Translations under genes and position numbers: made by a program
Shown: positions 22,441 through 36,350 of the stretch, piece by piece
How positions within the stretch are numbered: the stretch's first letter is position 1
Layout: each line of letters starts with the position of its first letter
Notes under the pieces: generated by a model
Databases searched by the model: none
Told to the model about the DNA's origin: nothing
What the model saw: only the letters and a program-made list of their open reading frames with translations
NCBI GenBank assembly: GCA_012932295.1
Contig: JAAONU010000016.1
Span: 19,683,530 to 19,747,529 of the forward strand
DNA: 64,000 nucleotides
From: Cyclina sinensis
Taxonomy: Eukaryota; Mollusca; Bivalvia; Venerida; Veneridae
Reading direction: 5' to 3'

Positions 22441-23643
22441 GTGGGCCAACCAAGACCATTTGGTCCTCTTGTTTTGGGGTTGGTGTCAGTTCCAAGACAC
22501 ATTTTGAAACAGATCTTATAATTTTAGCACATTTCCTGTTCTGCTCAAAACATATCCAAATGATTAAATCATCTCATGTGTAACACAGTAAAATAACACC
22601 ATCCATTCTGCAGGATGCTGTACATACATCTGTTTGCTAATGTTTTCTGTCTTGCGGTAAAGTTTCCGTATTAAGATCAGTAAAGTTTCTGCTTTTCATA
22701 GTCCTCAATATTAACTTTGCCTTATCATGAAGACTTTCTCGGCGTTCAGTATGTTCTGTTGCTTTCCAAATAGACAGCAAGAATGTCTTCCTCCTTAAAA
22801 AACAATGGTCTTAATAGGGGAAGTTTACTGTACTGTCGTGTTCGTCTTTTTATTTCATACCAGATACATGACCTGTATCATTTCCATCATGCCTGCAATG
22901 CGCAAGAACATCCGTTCCAGGTCGTATTCTATGGTATTGTACGTTGAACCACTATTTCACTAAAACATTCGCATCTTTGCAATTTCATATAACAGCAGCT
23001 AACTGTCAGTGTGCTGCATCCAGGCTCAGCAATGCTTTCAGAGCTTTCTGTCATCTAAACATTATGAAAATGATGCGTCTGTATAATGCATGCTGTCTAC
23101 GTTGTTTTGGCAATAAAAAAATATTTTTTCTTAAAGACTTCTTCGTATTTATACCTTTTGTCCCTACCACTCCTTTTTCGAGGACCGCGCTCTCCCCTTT
23201 GCAGCATTCATGCAGCAGTTTCGTACTTGTATGTATGCTGTTTTATCTTATATGTAGGCACGAGACTTAAACGCGACTACTCGACTGATACAGTGATCTG
23301 TAATTATTTGTACAGCTGTGACGTATATTACGTGTTTATAGATATCGTGTTAACTTCATTACGGAACTTAGAAACAATTTGATGTATGCATATGTCGATT
23401 GAAAACAAATACATTGTAATAGTTTTGGGGCAAAGTCACATAATAATAACATGACACTGGTATTTTTAAAGAAACGTTCTGTTCTGCTGTTTGCAGTATT
23501 GCTGTTGTAACTGTCAATCATAAAAGTTCACGTACACTCTGCCTTTACTCTAGCTGACTCTGTTTGTAAAAACATCCGTAAATTCAAAAAGAAAGGCTAC
23601 CAACATGATATTCTGCAGCGCTCTGCCTGCTTGGCGATGAAAC

Positions 23644-25687
23644 CAGACATGGGGTCAATTACTTCTAAATGTAATCGATTAAATTACGATTACATCAATA
23701 AAATCTAGAATACGATTACGATTACATTACTCTTTTTTTTAAACTGTAACCGAATAAATTACAATTACTCTGAAAATGTAGTCGATTACAATTACGATTA
23801 CTTTTCATTGTGTTCATAGCAGTAATCAGATAAAAGATCCAAATAGCACTGACATTTTTATTTACACAAAAACATGAACACAGCTGCAGCACACAATTTG
23901 CAAAATGTTACAAAGTAACCAGGATGACTGACATGTGTCTTCTACTAAATTTAAATGTGTGAGTTACATTTTATCATAATTTATTTTTCAAATGTTTTAT
24001 CACTCAGTCTACAGCGCTCTGGACGAAATATTTTGCCAGCTATGCTAAACAATCGCTGAACTGGGGCTGATGTAGCAGGTATTGACAAATATTTTGCAGC
24101 CACTTTTACTAAACACGGAAATTTTGATTTATTGTCATCCCAGAATTCCAGTGGGTTTTTCCAGATTTCTGGTAATGAAAAGTCAAAAGCTTTCACCATA
24201 TTTGCTGCATTGTCTGTTAAAATATGCGTTATTTTATCAGCAATGTCGTAAGTTGCAATGCATGGCTCATATTCCTCGGTGATGTTCTCTGCGGAATGTT
24301 TACCCTTAAAGCGTTTACAGGCAATAACAATAGATTTCAAGGCCCAGTCGAGGATATAGTGACCAGTTATACCCAGAAAACCCCTCATCTGGCGATTTGA
24401 CCACAAGGCTATTGTTAACGCAACACTTTCAGCCTGCTTAAGTTGAAGCTTTAGGTTAGACTGTACTTCTACTGATTTTTATGAAGAAGTGTAGTTGACA
24501 GTGTTTTACGATCCGGAATTTGATATCTTGGCTCCAGCTGATTTAGCAAAGATTTAAAGTTAGCACTGTCAACAACTGATAGTGGCATTAGGTCACCAGC
24601 GATGAAATGAATTAAAGCATCTGTGTTCTGATTTTTATGCGGATCATTCGATGAGAACCTTTTGTTCGTCTTTACAAAGCTGTCCAATGAAGGTTGATGT
24701 TTTGTCTTTGAAGATGAAGATGATACATCTTTGATGGATAAATACTCTTCCCTGTGCTTTCTCTGAAATAAAATGTAAATTATAAATTTCATTTCTAGTA
24801 ATTCTAATAATACTATTTAAATCTTAGGTTTATATAGGTTTCTCAAATTAAGTTGTTTTTTAATAAACTAAAAATATAAACAAACTTACCTTTAAATGTG
24901 TTGAAAAATTGAAGGTTGTTGTTGTCGAACCAGATATATAAGAACTGCACAGTTTGCATTTTGCTTTTGTAGTTCCCTTAGCATCTGGTGGTATATCAAA
25001 AAATTTAAAAGCCATAACACTTGATTTCTGTGCAGACAGAATTGCAATAACCACAATATGAGCTATATAAAACAGAAAATCATGAACTGGTTTTACACTT
25101 TTGTTGAGTGATTATACCAATTATCTTCAGTAAGGGGACAGCAAACTAGGTGTTACTGTACAATATCAGTTATTGATTTTACAAATACTTGTTTAAGTCT
25201 CAGGCAGAATATAAAAGTTGTTTGTTACTGATAACAAAATGTGAAAATATTTATGGGATATAATTAAATCATAACTTAGTCTGAAGGATTGTTATTAGTC
25301 AAACAGTAGAATTAAATAACTCAGTTATAAATGAAACTTAAGAAAAGTAAAACTTTTCAATTAAATAAATTTCACCTTTAATTGAATCTGTCCAAAGTAA
25401 AACTAGTTTAACATATTACACCCAGTGCACTTTGCAGTATTTTTTAATATGAAATATCGTATTTGCACAAGTATATAATACAGCAGTTCCATAAATGAAG
25501 TCTTTTTCTATGCCAAAGTAATCGATTTGTAATCGACGATTACACCACTTTTCATGCAGGTAATGATTACAATTACGATTAAATGTAATCGACTTTTAAA
25601 AAGTAATCGAATACATTCGATTACATGGACAAATTGTAATTAAATGCGATCGATTACGATTACACGATTACGATTACCCCATGTCTG
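23644..25687 (-). mobile_element. hAT transposon, internally deleted, 8-bp target duplication
   Basis: The termini CAGACATGGGGT (23644-23655) and its complement (25676-25687) form 12-bp inverted repeats, flanked by GATGAAAC at 23636-23643 and 25688-25695: the 8-bp duplication typical of hAT. Both subterminal regions are packed with ATTACGATTAC/TAATCG motifs, probable transposase-binding sites. The element is 2,044 bp, short for an autonomous BED-finger hAT, and its transposase gene is deleted and frameshifted. Confidence 0.92.
23981..25015 (-). pseudogene. BED-finger hAT transposase remnant
   Basis: Exon 1 (25015-24890) encodes the start of a BED zinc finger with C-x2-C (CKLC) and the first His of STHLK. 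A GTAAG donor follows at 24889. The acceptor TTTCAG ends at 24763, and exon 2 resumes in phase 0 with the remaining His. The frame ends at 24469; homologous coding continues in another frame from about 24470, so a one-base indel in an A-run near 24472 is likely. The next part contains the DNAANMVKAF block of the RNase H-like fold. The frame then jumps at about residue 85 to the hAT C-terminal dimerisation motif (SIPATSAPVQRLFSIAGK), so the central insertion domain and part of the catalytic core are missing. It cannot be active. Confidence 0.85.
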
Positions 25688-25695
25688 GATGAAAC

Positions 25696-27027
25696 CCTCT
25701 ACAATGGATAACTTTGCTTACCTCTTTGTTTGCACGACGGCGGTGGCAGGGGTTTGAGAGTTTATGAAGGTTTCTAGGAAAATCTTTATAAGAACGTAGA
25801 AACTCGATCTATTTTATTCCTGCATCGTATTCCTGCTGATTTTACTCCAAATGCTTTAGTCTCACTAACGTCATTGAATACCTACCCTTTTCACTCTGCA
25901 ATGTCATAAGCTTTTTATGTTTTATATGTTTGTGTGCTTTTGCATGCAATATTCTCTAGTTGATGGGTGGGCTTGAGTTCATTCACCAAGACAATTTGTT
26001 TGTTCTTATGATAACCTGTTGGGGCAAGTGTGACGTTGGTGCACCCCATAACTTGGTTTCAACCCCAGTGCAAATATTTTGCCACTGACCGTTCCAAGAC
26101 GGTAACCCCTCGGGTTCTCATTTTCAATTATTGTTTGTGGTGTCCCTTTTTTGATTGATCTATAAATACATTTATGCTATCTTTTTTTCTGGTTTTTTTT
26201 ACTTTGTAGAGAGGCTGTATTTTTATACTATGGTTTTTCCTGTTACATATTTTTCCACTTTTTTTAAAGTTTTCCTCATAAAAACTTGAAATTGGTCTTA
26301 ATATTTCACCATAGTAGTTACATGTAAGAGGAAAAAATGTGTTCAGACATAGAGTTTCTGAATTAATGGCATCCATATACCATACAGTAATGGTGAAAAT
26401 TAATAATTTATATTGATAGCAAATAGTTGGAACTGATCAAATGTCGAAGGAGATGATTAAGATGTCACATATATTTTCAAGAGATTTTTTATTTCAGATT
26501 GGACAGAAAGGATTTCGATCTGTTTTTGTTTACAAGTAATTTAGATGTCATTTTGTACGTCAGAGAAGTACCTACAACACATACTTGTTATTTTCATCAT
26601 GAACTATTTTTATCTTGTCCAATTTATTAAAATCAAATTACCTGAAATTTCATTATTAATACAGTCGTAGAAGGGTAGATAGGAAGGCTCGTGGAAAATA
26701 GCAGAAATCACTCAATAGTGAACACAGAACTACTTATCATTAATATAAGTCCGAGAAAAATTTGTCACAGCTATGAAAATCCATATTTTATCTTTTACCA
26801 ATATTTTGACTGCAAATAGCAGTGAGAGTTTGGACTGTTGCATATATTAAAGTGTTGTGGTTAGCTTAAATAAGTTTAACAACCAAGTAACAACCGATGG
26901 AGTACGCAGCAAATTAAAGAAAGATGTTATTGTTAAGAATAAATTCATGTATATAAACTTTGAACTTTTAAGCTGAAGTGAGATGATGTTATTGTATTCT
27001 GGCATATGTGACACTTTTTTCTTTATT
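25696..27027. other. Intergenic; contains the second copy of a duplicated block
   Basis: Only the block 26360-26540, shared with 16340-16560, is recognisable. No gene is supported; the minus-strand frame at 26128-26376 has no known domain. Confidence 0.45.
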
Positions 27028-27460
27028 TGTAGAAGACTTACAGCTTTACTTACAAAAAGATATTGATTCCGGTTTGAATATAGGAGATATTTTACTTATC
27101 TTGCTTCTTTTTGCAGATGATATGACTATATAAGGTAAATCTCCTGAAAAAGTTCAAACCCATTTGAATAATCTCCTTTTATATTGCGATGCTTGGGGTC
27201 AAAAAGTTAACACTTCCAAAACCTAAATTATGGTATTCCGCAAGAGGGACCGATTACGCCAAAATGAGTCATAGACCTATGATGGCCACAACATTGAGAT
27301 AGTCGATAATCTTAACTATTTAGGCACTGTTATAACTCATACATGTAGTTTTACCTTAAAACAGGAACATTTGGTTGGTAAAGCCCTTTAAGCTATGAAT
27401 ACTTTGCTATTTAAGTGTAAAATGTATAACTTGAAACCTAGAATTCTTTGTCAACTTCAT
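27028..27460 (+). pseudogene. LINE reverse-transcriptase fragment
   Basis: Translation in one frame reads a reverse-transcriptase core with the LLLFADDM motif near 27107, a YCDAWGQKVNTSKT-like block and an NYLGT motif near 27318, interrupted by stop codons. This spacing (FADD, then NxxKT, then YLG) is typical of non-LTR retrotransposons of animals. The fragment is truncated at both ends; at about 27460 it gives way to sequence shared with 33040-33300. It is a dead, 5'- and 3'-truncated copy. Confidence 0.65.
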
Positions 27461-27469
27461 CCCGAAAAA

Positions 27470-27740
27470 TTATCATATCTTTTTGGGTGTTGTTCAAAGG
27501 CGAAAATAAAAAAGATAATGTATAAATGGTATGAGAAACAAATGACATATTTAAGATGTATTTCTTTTATTTTCTTTCCAGTCATAAGTTACAAACTTCG
27601 AAGAACTTTCTTTCATACTTCGTTAAGTACTTCGTGCATAACTAGAAAAATTACTTTACCATTACATACTACAAAAACAAACAAAACAAGAGCGAACGGA
27701 AAAAGATAAAGCATACTTCTTTCTGAACACCTTCTTCGGA
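27470..27740. repeat. Block duplicated at 33040-33300
   Basis: Shared phrases include TGTTGTTCAAAGGCGAAAATAAAA (in part TGTTGTTCAAAGG), ACAAATGACAT/ACAAATGGCAT and AAACAAAACAAGAGCGA/CACAAAACAAGAGCAA. Together with the 29230-29500 / 36680-36900 pair it shows that the flanks of genes C and D were copied. The stretch 27741-29230 holds nothing I can support. Confidence 0.55.
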
Positions 27741-29229
27741 GAAGTCCGGCATTGCTATTGTACTTTATACCGCACATTAGACTCATAATCCATAGTAAGT
27801 CAATTAAGTTTCAACAATGTGCTAAATGTAAGGGGAAAATGTGAAAGTTGTCAATTTAAAAATAAAACAAACCTGTGTGACAAAAATCAAAATGTAGTAA
27901 GCCTTTATTCATTTAAATGTAAGTTGAATTCAATACAGTTCTACATGTATAGACACCTACACATTCATAGCCATTTATATTTTAGAAAAACAATAAATGT
28001 GTTGCTAATCAAAACGTACTTTGCATTATAGTAGCAAAACCTATAAACCACAGCAGTCATTCTTAGGAAAGTCTAATGTTGAAATGTTTATAACAATTTT
28101 CTTCTACCTTTATTTTAAACAATGTCAGTATTTATCCCGAAACACTAATATTTTTTTACAAACTTGTTCAAACATTAAGAGCTGTGGAAGCGATTAGGCA
28201 AAGAGTGATCACCGCGGACCATTAAATACAACTACATCTAGCTACAGCTTACATGTCTGCGCCAGAGTCAGTGAAAAGGATCCCAGGGAAAAAACGTAAT
28301 ATCTAACGCAAACAAAGTACATGGTTTCTTTTATTTATTCTTTTTATTACATTTCTAAATATTTTTGTCTGATGAAGTTTGTATAGCAAGTAAAAGGCCC
28401 TTACAACAAGGATCAATCACAAACGGGAACTTCATTTTATTAGTTCCAGTTCTCTAATTTTTCCACTGCAGTGTTTACAGACTTCAACAGACTTTTATAT
28501 TAAAAGGGATATTCATCGTCATGTCTTCTTTATTTGAAATGTTAAGATTCTTATGGTTTAATTTTGGACATTGCATTCCAATATTGGACTGGTTACATTC
28601 AGTACCCAAAGTATTTGAAATAACTGAAGCCTAACTTTTACGATTGGTGTAGTCACCATATACTGGATATGAAATTAAGAATATTACTGTGGCAATTTTT
28701 TTTAGGAAATTGCCAAATTATGAATTTCCGGTGTATAATTACATCGAGTTTTACTGTAATCTGTAATGTACGGTCAAATCTGCCAGCTTTCCTAAAGGTA
28801 TCTAAATTAATGTAGGTTTTCCTTTATCCCCACCCCACGAATCTTACATCAAAGTGTCTGTTACTTCTTTAGTGGGATGCTTCGCTAGGTTTGTGTTTTG
28901 TTTACTGATTTTCCTTCTTCGAACCGCATCAGATATATATATATGAGAAAATGTAATCTTTTAAACACTAATAATGTACCGTTACCCACATTTCAGATTG
29001 GGCTGTTTGTTTTTGGAAAAGGTCAATGATGTTTTTTTCGCTTGCAAGATAGCAAGTACAAATGAAAACAATTACTCAAACACATAAATATAAAAGATAG
29101 ATTTAGTTATATTAAATCTAACTGCTTAAATAATTGCTAAAACTGCTAAGAAGACCGCTAAACTTAGTGGAATATAAATGGAATAAAAGTGTGCACGAAC
29201 ATTCTTAACACCCGTTACACTGTTAAACT

Positions 29230-29500
29230 GCAACGGCTACTTTTGATATTGATGTGCTGTCAAACAGCAACGTTCTTTACAGTCAATATAATGTCATATC
29301 TCAATATGAAATTGTTGAATGTACTCAGCCACAGCCTACTATGGTCATATAACATAATTATTTTGTAAATTCTTATTCAGTTTTCTTATAAATAATGTTT
29401 AGAAGTGCTTCTTTACATAAAAAATTCAACATTTTCATTTAACCAGCACTGCACTTATAGACTACGTGTTCCATTTTTATTGCTTAAGGTAATCAACAGT
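29230..29500. repeat. 3' flank of gene C, duplicated 3' of gene D
   Basis: Phrases such as AATGTCATATCTCAA, CCACAGCCTACTATGGTC and ACTTATAGACTACGTGT correspond to AATATCATATCTCAA, CCACAGCCTTTTATGGTC and ACTTATAGACTAGGTGT at 36727-36900. The two genes therefore derive from one duplicated segment. Confidence 0.6.
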
Positions 29501-29875
29501 GTTCAAGTTGATTCTTAAATGCACTCTACTAGTTGTTTTTTTTCCAGATATTTATTTGGTAAGCTCATCGACGTACATGTAAACACCAGTCAACATAGTT
29601 AAAACATAGGGGTTGGATACCCAGTATGTAATATTTTAAACATTTACGTTTATATAATTTTGAAGAAAATGGACAAGTCTGAATTTTTATTACACCTCTT
29701 TAATTAGAGAAGTCGAAGGTCCAGCCTGCTTTCTTAACCACCTGAAACTTTGTTTCTTGTCTTGCATTTCATTTACAAGCCATTTATTTAATACAATCAT
29801 CCGCAACACTCACAAAAGTCCTTTGTAAAGTTTAGTCGTTAAGTAAATACAAGTGTTCTTTAAATTGCATTTCTA

Positions 29876-31865
29876 TTATCCACTGTGTATGCTTATACCT
29901 GGCAGTTGACGCGCACGTTCACGTGTGATATTATACACACTAATTTCTGGCTGAGTCTGCGAAGTAATAACAACGCAATCAGATCTCGGACTGAACGTGA
30001 TTCGATTTAAACCTTTCGGAACTGATATTTTTTGAAGCAGCTCTCCTATGGCTGTAAGTACGTGCAAGGTTCCGGTTGAATCCACGACATAGATAAGCCC
30101 TGCTTCATCAACACATACTCCGTTTGGAGATTCCATTTTATATTGGAATATTACATTTCCGTCAGGCTGGAAGCTGTATAAAAAGCCCGATCTTTTACAA
30201 CACAGTAAATAATGTCGAAATTTGTTTCTTAATTTAATTGATGAAATATTTGCAGCATCTAAAACTGATGTGTTTTTTATTGTTACAATAACTGCTCCAT
30301 TAGGTGTCAACACGTTTAGATACCATTCCATATTACCGTTAGTCATAGAAACAAATATTCGGTTCTTGTCGAAAGCGTATATTCCTCTTGGCGAACGTAT
30401 TGTTTTGAAGTCGCTTTTCCATTTCATTTCAATCACTATTGAAATTATTGCTACTCTGTTTGCAACTGGCAAACACACGGCTAGTGAATCGAGGGTAAGA
30501 GCTGTCACCTGACCTGGTGTTTCGACCAATAATAATTCATGACTGTAAGTTAAGTTTTCATTGAGAACAATAAGTCTAGACCCACTTGTATCAGACAATA
30601 TTATTCGTCCATCGTCCAGTGTTGTTACACCATCTAATTGTGGTTGTTTCACATCTGGTGTATGTAACCGAATATTTGAAACCGGCCTTATTTTTATGAC
30701 TGTTTCATTACAGCTCACTTGAGTAGGGTTCGCAGCCTCTGTATTTGCCTTCTGATGGTTATTGCTAGGAACTTTATTTTCACATGAGACTTCTCTTTTC
30801 TCTTCTTCTCCCAGGTCTGCAATTTCTTCTTTTGGTCGATGTTTGTCTTCTCTTAGATCTTTATTTGTTCTTTTGTCTTCTTCTCTCACAAATTCTTCCA
30901 ATTTGCTTTCAGTGTATGCACTTGACTGCATACAATTTGTAAACGAAACTCTGCCATATCTGAGAGCGACCGCCATTGCAATTTTTGACAGACTTTCTCT
31001 TCTATTTCTAACACTTGGAAACTGTGGTGGTTGCTTTATGGATGTAAGACTGATACATTGAACGACATAATGAATCTTCTAGAAGAAGAGGCACTATATT
31101 CGAGAATATAAGCTTGTGTTTGTAAATCTGAACGTCTTGGTCCATACTAGCTGATCGAAGATGATGAAGCTGGTCGGAAATTGAAAGTATGCAACGAAAA
31201 ACGTCGGCTTTTAAACCTACTTCTTTTACTGTTTGCAGTTTTGCTATATTATCTTTAGCATTTTGTGATATATTCTGGCTGGAATCTAAAAGCTGTTTTA
31301 ATCCAGTAAATTCAGCTTTGCAATGAATATCTACTTTATCTAAGATGCGTCTTTCATAATTATCCAGTAGTAATGATACTCTCTGTTTGATATCACGAAA
31401 CATAATCTTCATGTTTTCCCGTTCAGCTTTAGCTGACTGCATCAAATTTTGAATCTCGTTTTCATCCTCTAGGCACTGAAGAATTACATTTTCCAGATCG
31501 CTTTTTATTTCATCGTCAAACTTATTTTCGATCAAACTTTCTCCAACAGATGTAATTTCGGCAACAGATATGCACCCTGCTTTTTTTGCACTAAGCAAGC
31601 ACGTGCTACATAATAAATGACTGTGATCTGTGCAGAAGAAAATCAGCTCCTTGTTATGATTGATGCACCTTTGAAAAAATACCAGATCGGAGACAGTTTT
31701 GGAATCTTTATTGAAGTCTTCGATGTTAATGACAAGATGTGCTCTTGTTGCTTTACTACTTATATGCACTTGGTAACATGTTTCGCACTGTGCTTCTTGG
31801 CAAGTCATGCAATATTTGACAGCTTCCATTCCCAGCGCCCTGACCTTGCACGGGCCACACTCCAT
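29876..31865 (-). pseudogene. Gene C: B-box/propeller gene with one frameshift
   Basis: Two long frames together cover a D-type protein. The first (31865-31008, ATG giving MECGPCKVR) holds zinc box 1 with C3, C6, C19, C22, C27 and C30, zinc box 2 and the coiled coil. The second (to 29876) holds a Lys/Glu-rich linker and the propeller, with blades containing SPRGIYAFDKNRIFVSM and SPNGVCVDEAGLIYVVDS. Against gene D, a loss of one or two bases near 31065 changes frame; the first frame stops at 31008. A splice acceptor TTTTTCAG ends at 31904. Everything else is open, so it is either a very young pseudogene or an assembly error. Confidence 0.85.
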
Positions 31866-31916
31866 CACCGAGATGTATGTAATTATAATTACAAAAACTA
31901 CATCTGAAAAACACAC

Positions 31917-33949
31917 AAAATAAGTAAAATAGAAATAAACACTTTATTCAATCAAAGTTAAATGTTATATCGTACATATAAAAGGTTTAAGTGTCATTAC
32001 TTTTCTTCACAGACAGCATATTTACAAAAAATGCTATTACTTACATTTATCAACTAACAACACATTCAAGTAAATTGAAACGTCCTTCTTTTCGTTTTTG
32101 TTCACTTAAGAGTTCAAAACCAAAATACATTTTTGATACTGTAGTTCATAAATCCATGCAACATGCTATCGTATAAAAAGTATTTTTAACACTAACATTT
32201 AAACAACACGCAAAACATTTGTGTTACAAAAGTTATAGTCAAGGTTGGTTGGTTGATAAACCAAATAATACATAATACTGCCTTTATATCAATGCTTCTG
32301 TCTACTAACCGATACCTGACAGCATTTTAAAATACCACAACACTAATGTTCGACACAAGGAGACGATATATCGCAAGCAATTCCCATAGCCTGATAGTTA
32401 AGGTCAACATTAGGCTTGCAAGCACACATTTATTTTTATTGTATATCATTCTAGTCCGCTCTGTTACACGGTCAGTTTTTTTTAACAAGAAAATTATATC
32501 TGTTCAGTATGAAAAAGCCTAAAGACAGTCTTACAATAAATTGGCTAGATAATACTTTTGATCTGTCTGCATGTTCGTGTCTGATCTGTTACAAAATAAT
32601 ACATGTCTAGGTCTTGAAACAGCTTTGCACTTATCTGCATCTCATGGATGCCTGACGTCGTGAAAAGACACATAGTCCTTACTTCGAAACAACATGAATA
32701 AATTGTCGCCTCTGCTCTGTAACTCGATAGTAAATGTGAGAATTTTGAAACAGCTGGGAAGAAGTTTAGTTCATCATATAGACACAACTGGTCACGAATA
32801 AGAGCTAAGAATCATGTATTGGAATATAACCTTTATATATGTTTATTGTTGGAATACATTTGACTTGTAGCTGCACAATGAGGTTACTTTACTTGGAATA
32901 TTGGAATAAAAAGGCATTTCACAGTCTACATAGATTTGTTTGGTCATATAAACAGTCCTACTATAAACCTGGCACCTTTTACCATTAATCAGTTTTTATT
33001 TTAGTCTAAAAAAGACATTTTTAAGCATTTATTTCAAAATTTTATCGTATCCTTCAAGATGTTGTTCAAAGGAGAAAATAAAAGTTTTCATAAATAGAAC
33101 GGAGTGAATAACAAATGGCATTTTTTCCTCTTTTTGTATCAATCGTGAGTTGCCAAATTTGAACGGCTTTCCATTTTTCGTTATGCATATCGAGACAATT
33201 TACAATTTACTCTCTCATTAAAAAATATGCGTCAAACACACAAAACAAGAGCAATCTAAAAAAAAGATACAAAAAGTGTACTTTTTCAACGCTGGATTCT
33301 TTCTCTCTCTCTTTAAAGAAAATCGGGATTTCTATATACGATATTTGTATATTAAAAGCGCCGTAGTGAAATATGCTTAGAAGTTAATCCGTGGAGATTA
33401 TCAATGCCTTTTTTTTTTTACCTATTAAGATGAAACTGTGTCCCAAAATATAATAATAAAATATAATGCAGTGTAAAATGAACATTGATTACCTTAGCAA
33501 ACGAGAACTGATTGTGAAGTGTTTTATTTTTATGCTGTCAGCTTTCAAGAGAACTTGGTACAAAGGCAAAAGGGAAAGTATTAATAGTTATATACTCGTC
33601 ATATGCTAATCATTACCGTCAAATTCGCTTTTCTATCTATATGGATGAAATTTTGTTGCCAGGTCGACACTGCCAAATCGATCCGGTGATCATGAATAGT
33701 TGATAGTTTACTGACCTCAGCATTAATTTTACAGTCATGGCGCATAAAAACCATCATGGAAATTCTGTATGTTTACTTAGCATCGACTGCAAGACAAATC
33801 CAATATTGCAAGTTTCAAAATCAGTGTATCTGCAATTTCATTTTTCTGTTATTCATGCAAAATATCTTAATTGGTGTTTCTTTAAAACAATTTAGAAAGT
33901 TGTCATTATTAACAAGTTATATAAGAATGTATGTCCCACACCCTGAAAA
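31917..33949. other. Upstream of gene C, no gene supported
   Basis: Only the 33040-33300 block (duplicate of 27470-27740) is recognisable. The phrase AGTTCATCATATAGACACAACTGG (32767, quoted in part as TTCATCATATAGAC) has a weak match near 41635, so fragments of the same ancestral flank lie there too. Short frames here show no domains. Confidence 0.45.
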
Positions 33950-36350
33950 TTTGAAGTTTGCAGACTCTGTGTCAAATGCTACTCAAGTTATTGAGCGAAA
34001 ACGGTTCTCAAATTAAAGGTGACCTTGACCGTCTGACCTTAGCAACAATCGGAGTTTTCTACTCAATTAGGGCAACCACTCTATGAGTGTTGAAGGCTCG
34101 GAATCAAATGATACTCGTTTTCATGTTTTCAAATCCAGTGATCAAGGCCTTGAACTTTGACTTATGGATCCCCAAAACAATGGGATCTTTTTCTCAGTAA
34201 GGGCAAACACCATGTGAAGTTTAAAAGCAGAAACTATTTTCAAATTAAAGGTCATTATGACTTTGACGTATTAAACTTAAAAACAATAGGTTTTTCTACT
34301 ACACAAAAGGGGCAACTATCATATGAAGTTTGAAGGTTGTGGACCAAATGATTCTCGGGATATGGAGCGGGAACCATTTTCAAATTCAAGGTAAACGTGA
34401 CTTGACCTTTGCCCTACTGATCCTTAAAAATAAGTACCTTTACTCAGTACGGACAACCATTCCATATAGCTTTAGAAGGGTATAGGTCAAATGGTACTCA
34501 ATTAGTTGAGCTAACATCGTTTTCAAGTGCAAGGTTAATGTAGCCTTGAAATTTAACCTACTGACATCAAAACAATAGAGTTCTTCCACTGTACGAAATT
34601 TGATGACTGTTGCTCAGATAGTACTTGTGCTATTAGCAGGAAACCGTTTTCAAACTGAATTTGACCATGACCTTGACATTATGACCCTAATCACAAAAGG
34701 TGATTCTGCTCAGTATTATCAACCACATTATGAAGATTGAAGGGTGTAGAGAGTTAGCGTGTAAAGTCAGTTTTCAAATTCAATGTGACAGTGACCTTGA
34801 CCTTGAACCTTCTGACACCAAAAACAATAGGGTTTTTTAACTCAATAAGGGTAACCAACCTATGAAGTTTAGCAGGAACACTTTTTGATTAAAAGTGTCG
34901 CTAACTTTGACCTTTAACCTACTAGCCCCGAAAACATATAGTAAGGGCAACTATTCTGTGAATTTTGAAGGGTGTCGCTCAAATGATAGTCGCATTATTG
35001 AGTGAAAATAGTTTTCAAATTCAAGGTGACATGACATTTGACCTACTGATTTTAGACACATCAAAAGTTTTCTACTTAATAAGAGCAACCATTCTCTGAA
35101 GTTTGAAGCCTTGGGGGTCAACAGATACTCAAGTTATTGAGCGAGTTTTTTTTCAAATTAAAGAAGATCGTGACCTTGGCCTTTGCTCTATTGACTTCTA
35201 AAAGAACAGAGGTTTCAACTCGTTAAGGGCAACCATTCTATGAATTTTGAACTCTGTGAATTAAATCGTGCTCGAGAAATTGAATGGAAACCATTTTCAA
35301 ATTCAAGGTGATCATGACCTTGACCTTTGACCTACTGACTCCCAAAACAATACAGATTTCTACCCAATAAGGACACCCATGACATAAAGTTTTTGGTCAA
35401 ATGATACTTTAATTTTTGAGCGGAAACCATTTCCAAATTGAAGGCAACCATGACATTTACCTTTGATCTACTGACCTCAAAAACTATTGGGGTCTTTTGC
35501 ACAATAAGGACAATTACTTTTTTAAGTTTGAAGGCTGTTGGTTAAATGGCACTCGAGATATTTAGAAGAAACTAATTCTAAACTAAGGGTATTCATGACC
35601 TTAACCTTTGACCTACTGATCCCAAAATCAATCGGGATCTGTTTTTTAATAAGGGCAAACATCCTATGAAGTTTGAAGGCTGTGGGTGAAATGGTACTCG
35701 AGTTATTGAGTTAAACCATTTTTAAAATTGAATGTATCGATGACTTTGACTTTTGATCTACTGACCTCAGTAAAAATAGGATTCTTGTACACAATAAGGG
35801 CAACTACTTTTTTTAAGTTTGAAGGCTGTTGATCGAGTGATTGCGTGGAAGCAATTTTCAAATTGAAGGTAATCGTGTTCTTGAAATTTGATCTACTGAC
35901 CCAAAAAACAAAAGGAATCTTCTACTCAATAAGAGCAACCACACTATGAAGTTTGAAGGCTGTAGATTAAATGGTACTCGAGTTATACAGCGGACAAGGT
36001 TTCAAATTCAAGGTGACAGTGTACTTGACATTTGACCTACTGACCGAAAAATAATAGGAGTCTTATCCTGATCAAGGACAACCATCCTATGACGTTTAAA
36101 GTTAGTGGGACGAATGGTATTCGAGTTATTGAGCGGACATGGTTTTCAAAAGTGACAGTGATCTTGGCCTTTGGCCTGTCAAAATAAATAGTTGTCATCT
36201 ACAGGATCAACCTCCCTATGAAATCTCAAGACTGTAAGCCAAAATTTATCTCAACTATTTATTGATCGGACAAAGTCTGGTCTACGGACAAATCGACAAA
36301 TCGACCGACATGTGAAAAGCAATATATCCCCGCTTTTACGAAGGGGTCTA
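33950..36350 (-). repeat. ~17-unit tandem array with TGACCTTGACCTTTGACC cores
   Basis: Units of 130-145 bp repeat TTATTGAGCGGAAACC, TTTTCAAATTCAAGGTGA, CATGACCTTGACCTTTGACC, CTACTGA, CAATAAGGGCAACCAT and TATGAAGTTTGAAGG. The right end has a tract of CGGACAAATCGACAAATCGACCGACA (near 36282, quoted here in part as CGGACAAATCGAC) and a short CCCC/GGGG hairpin (about 36330-36347). Polarity is opposite to the array at the left edge. No coding. Confidence 0.85.
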
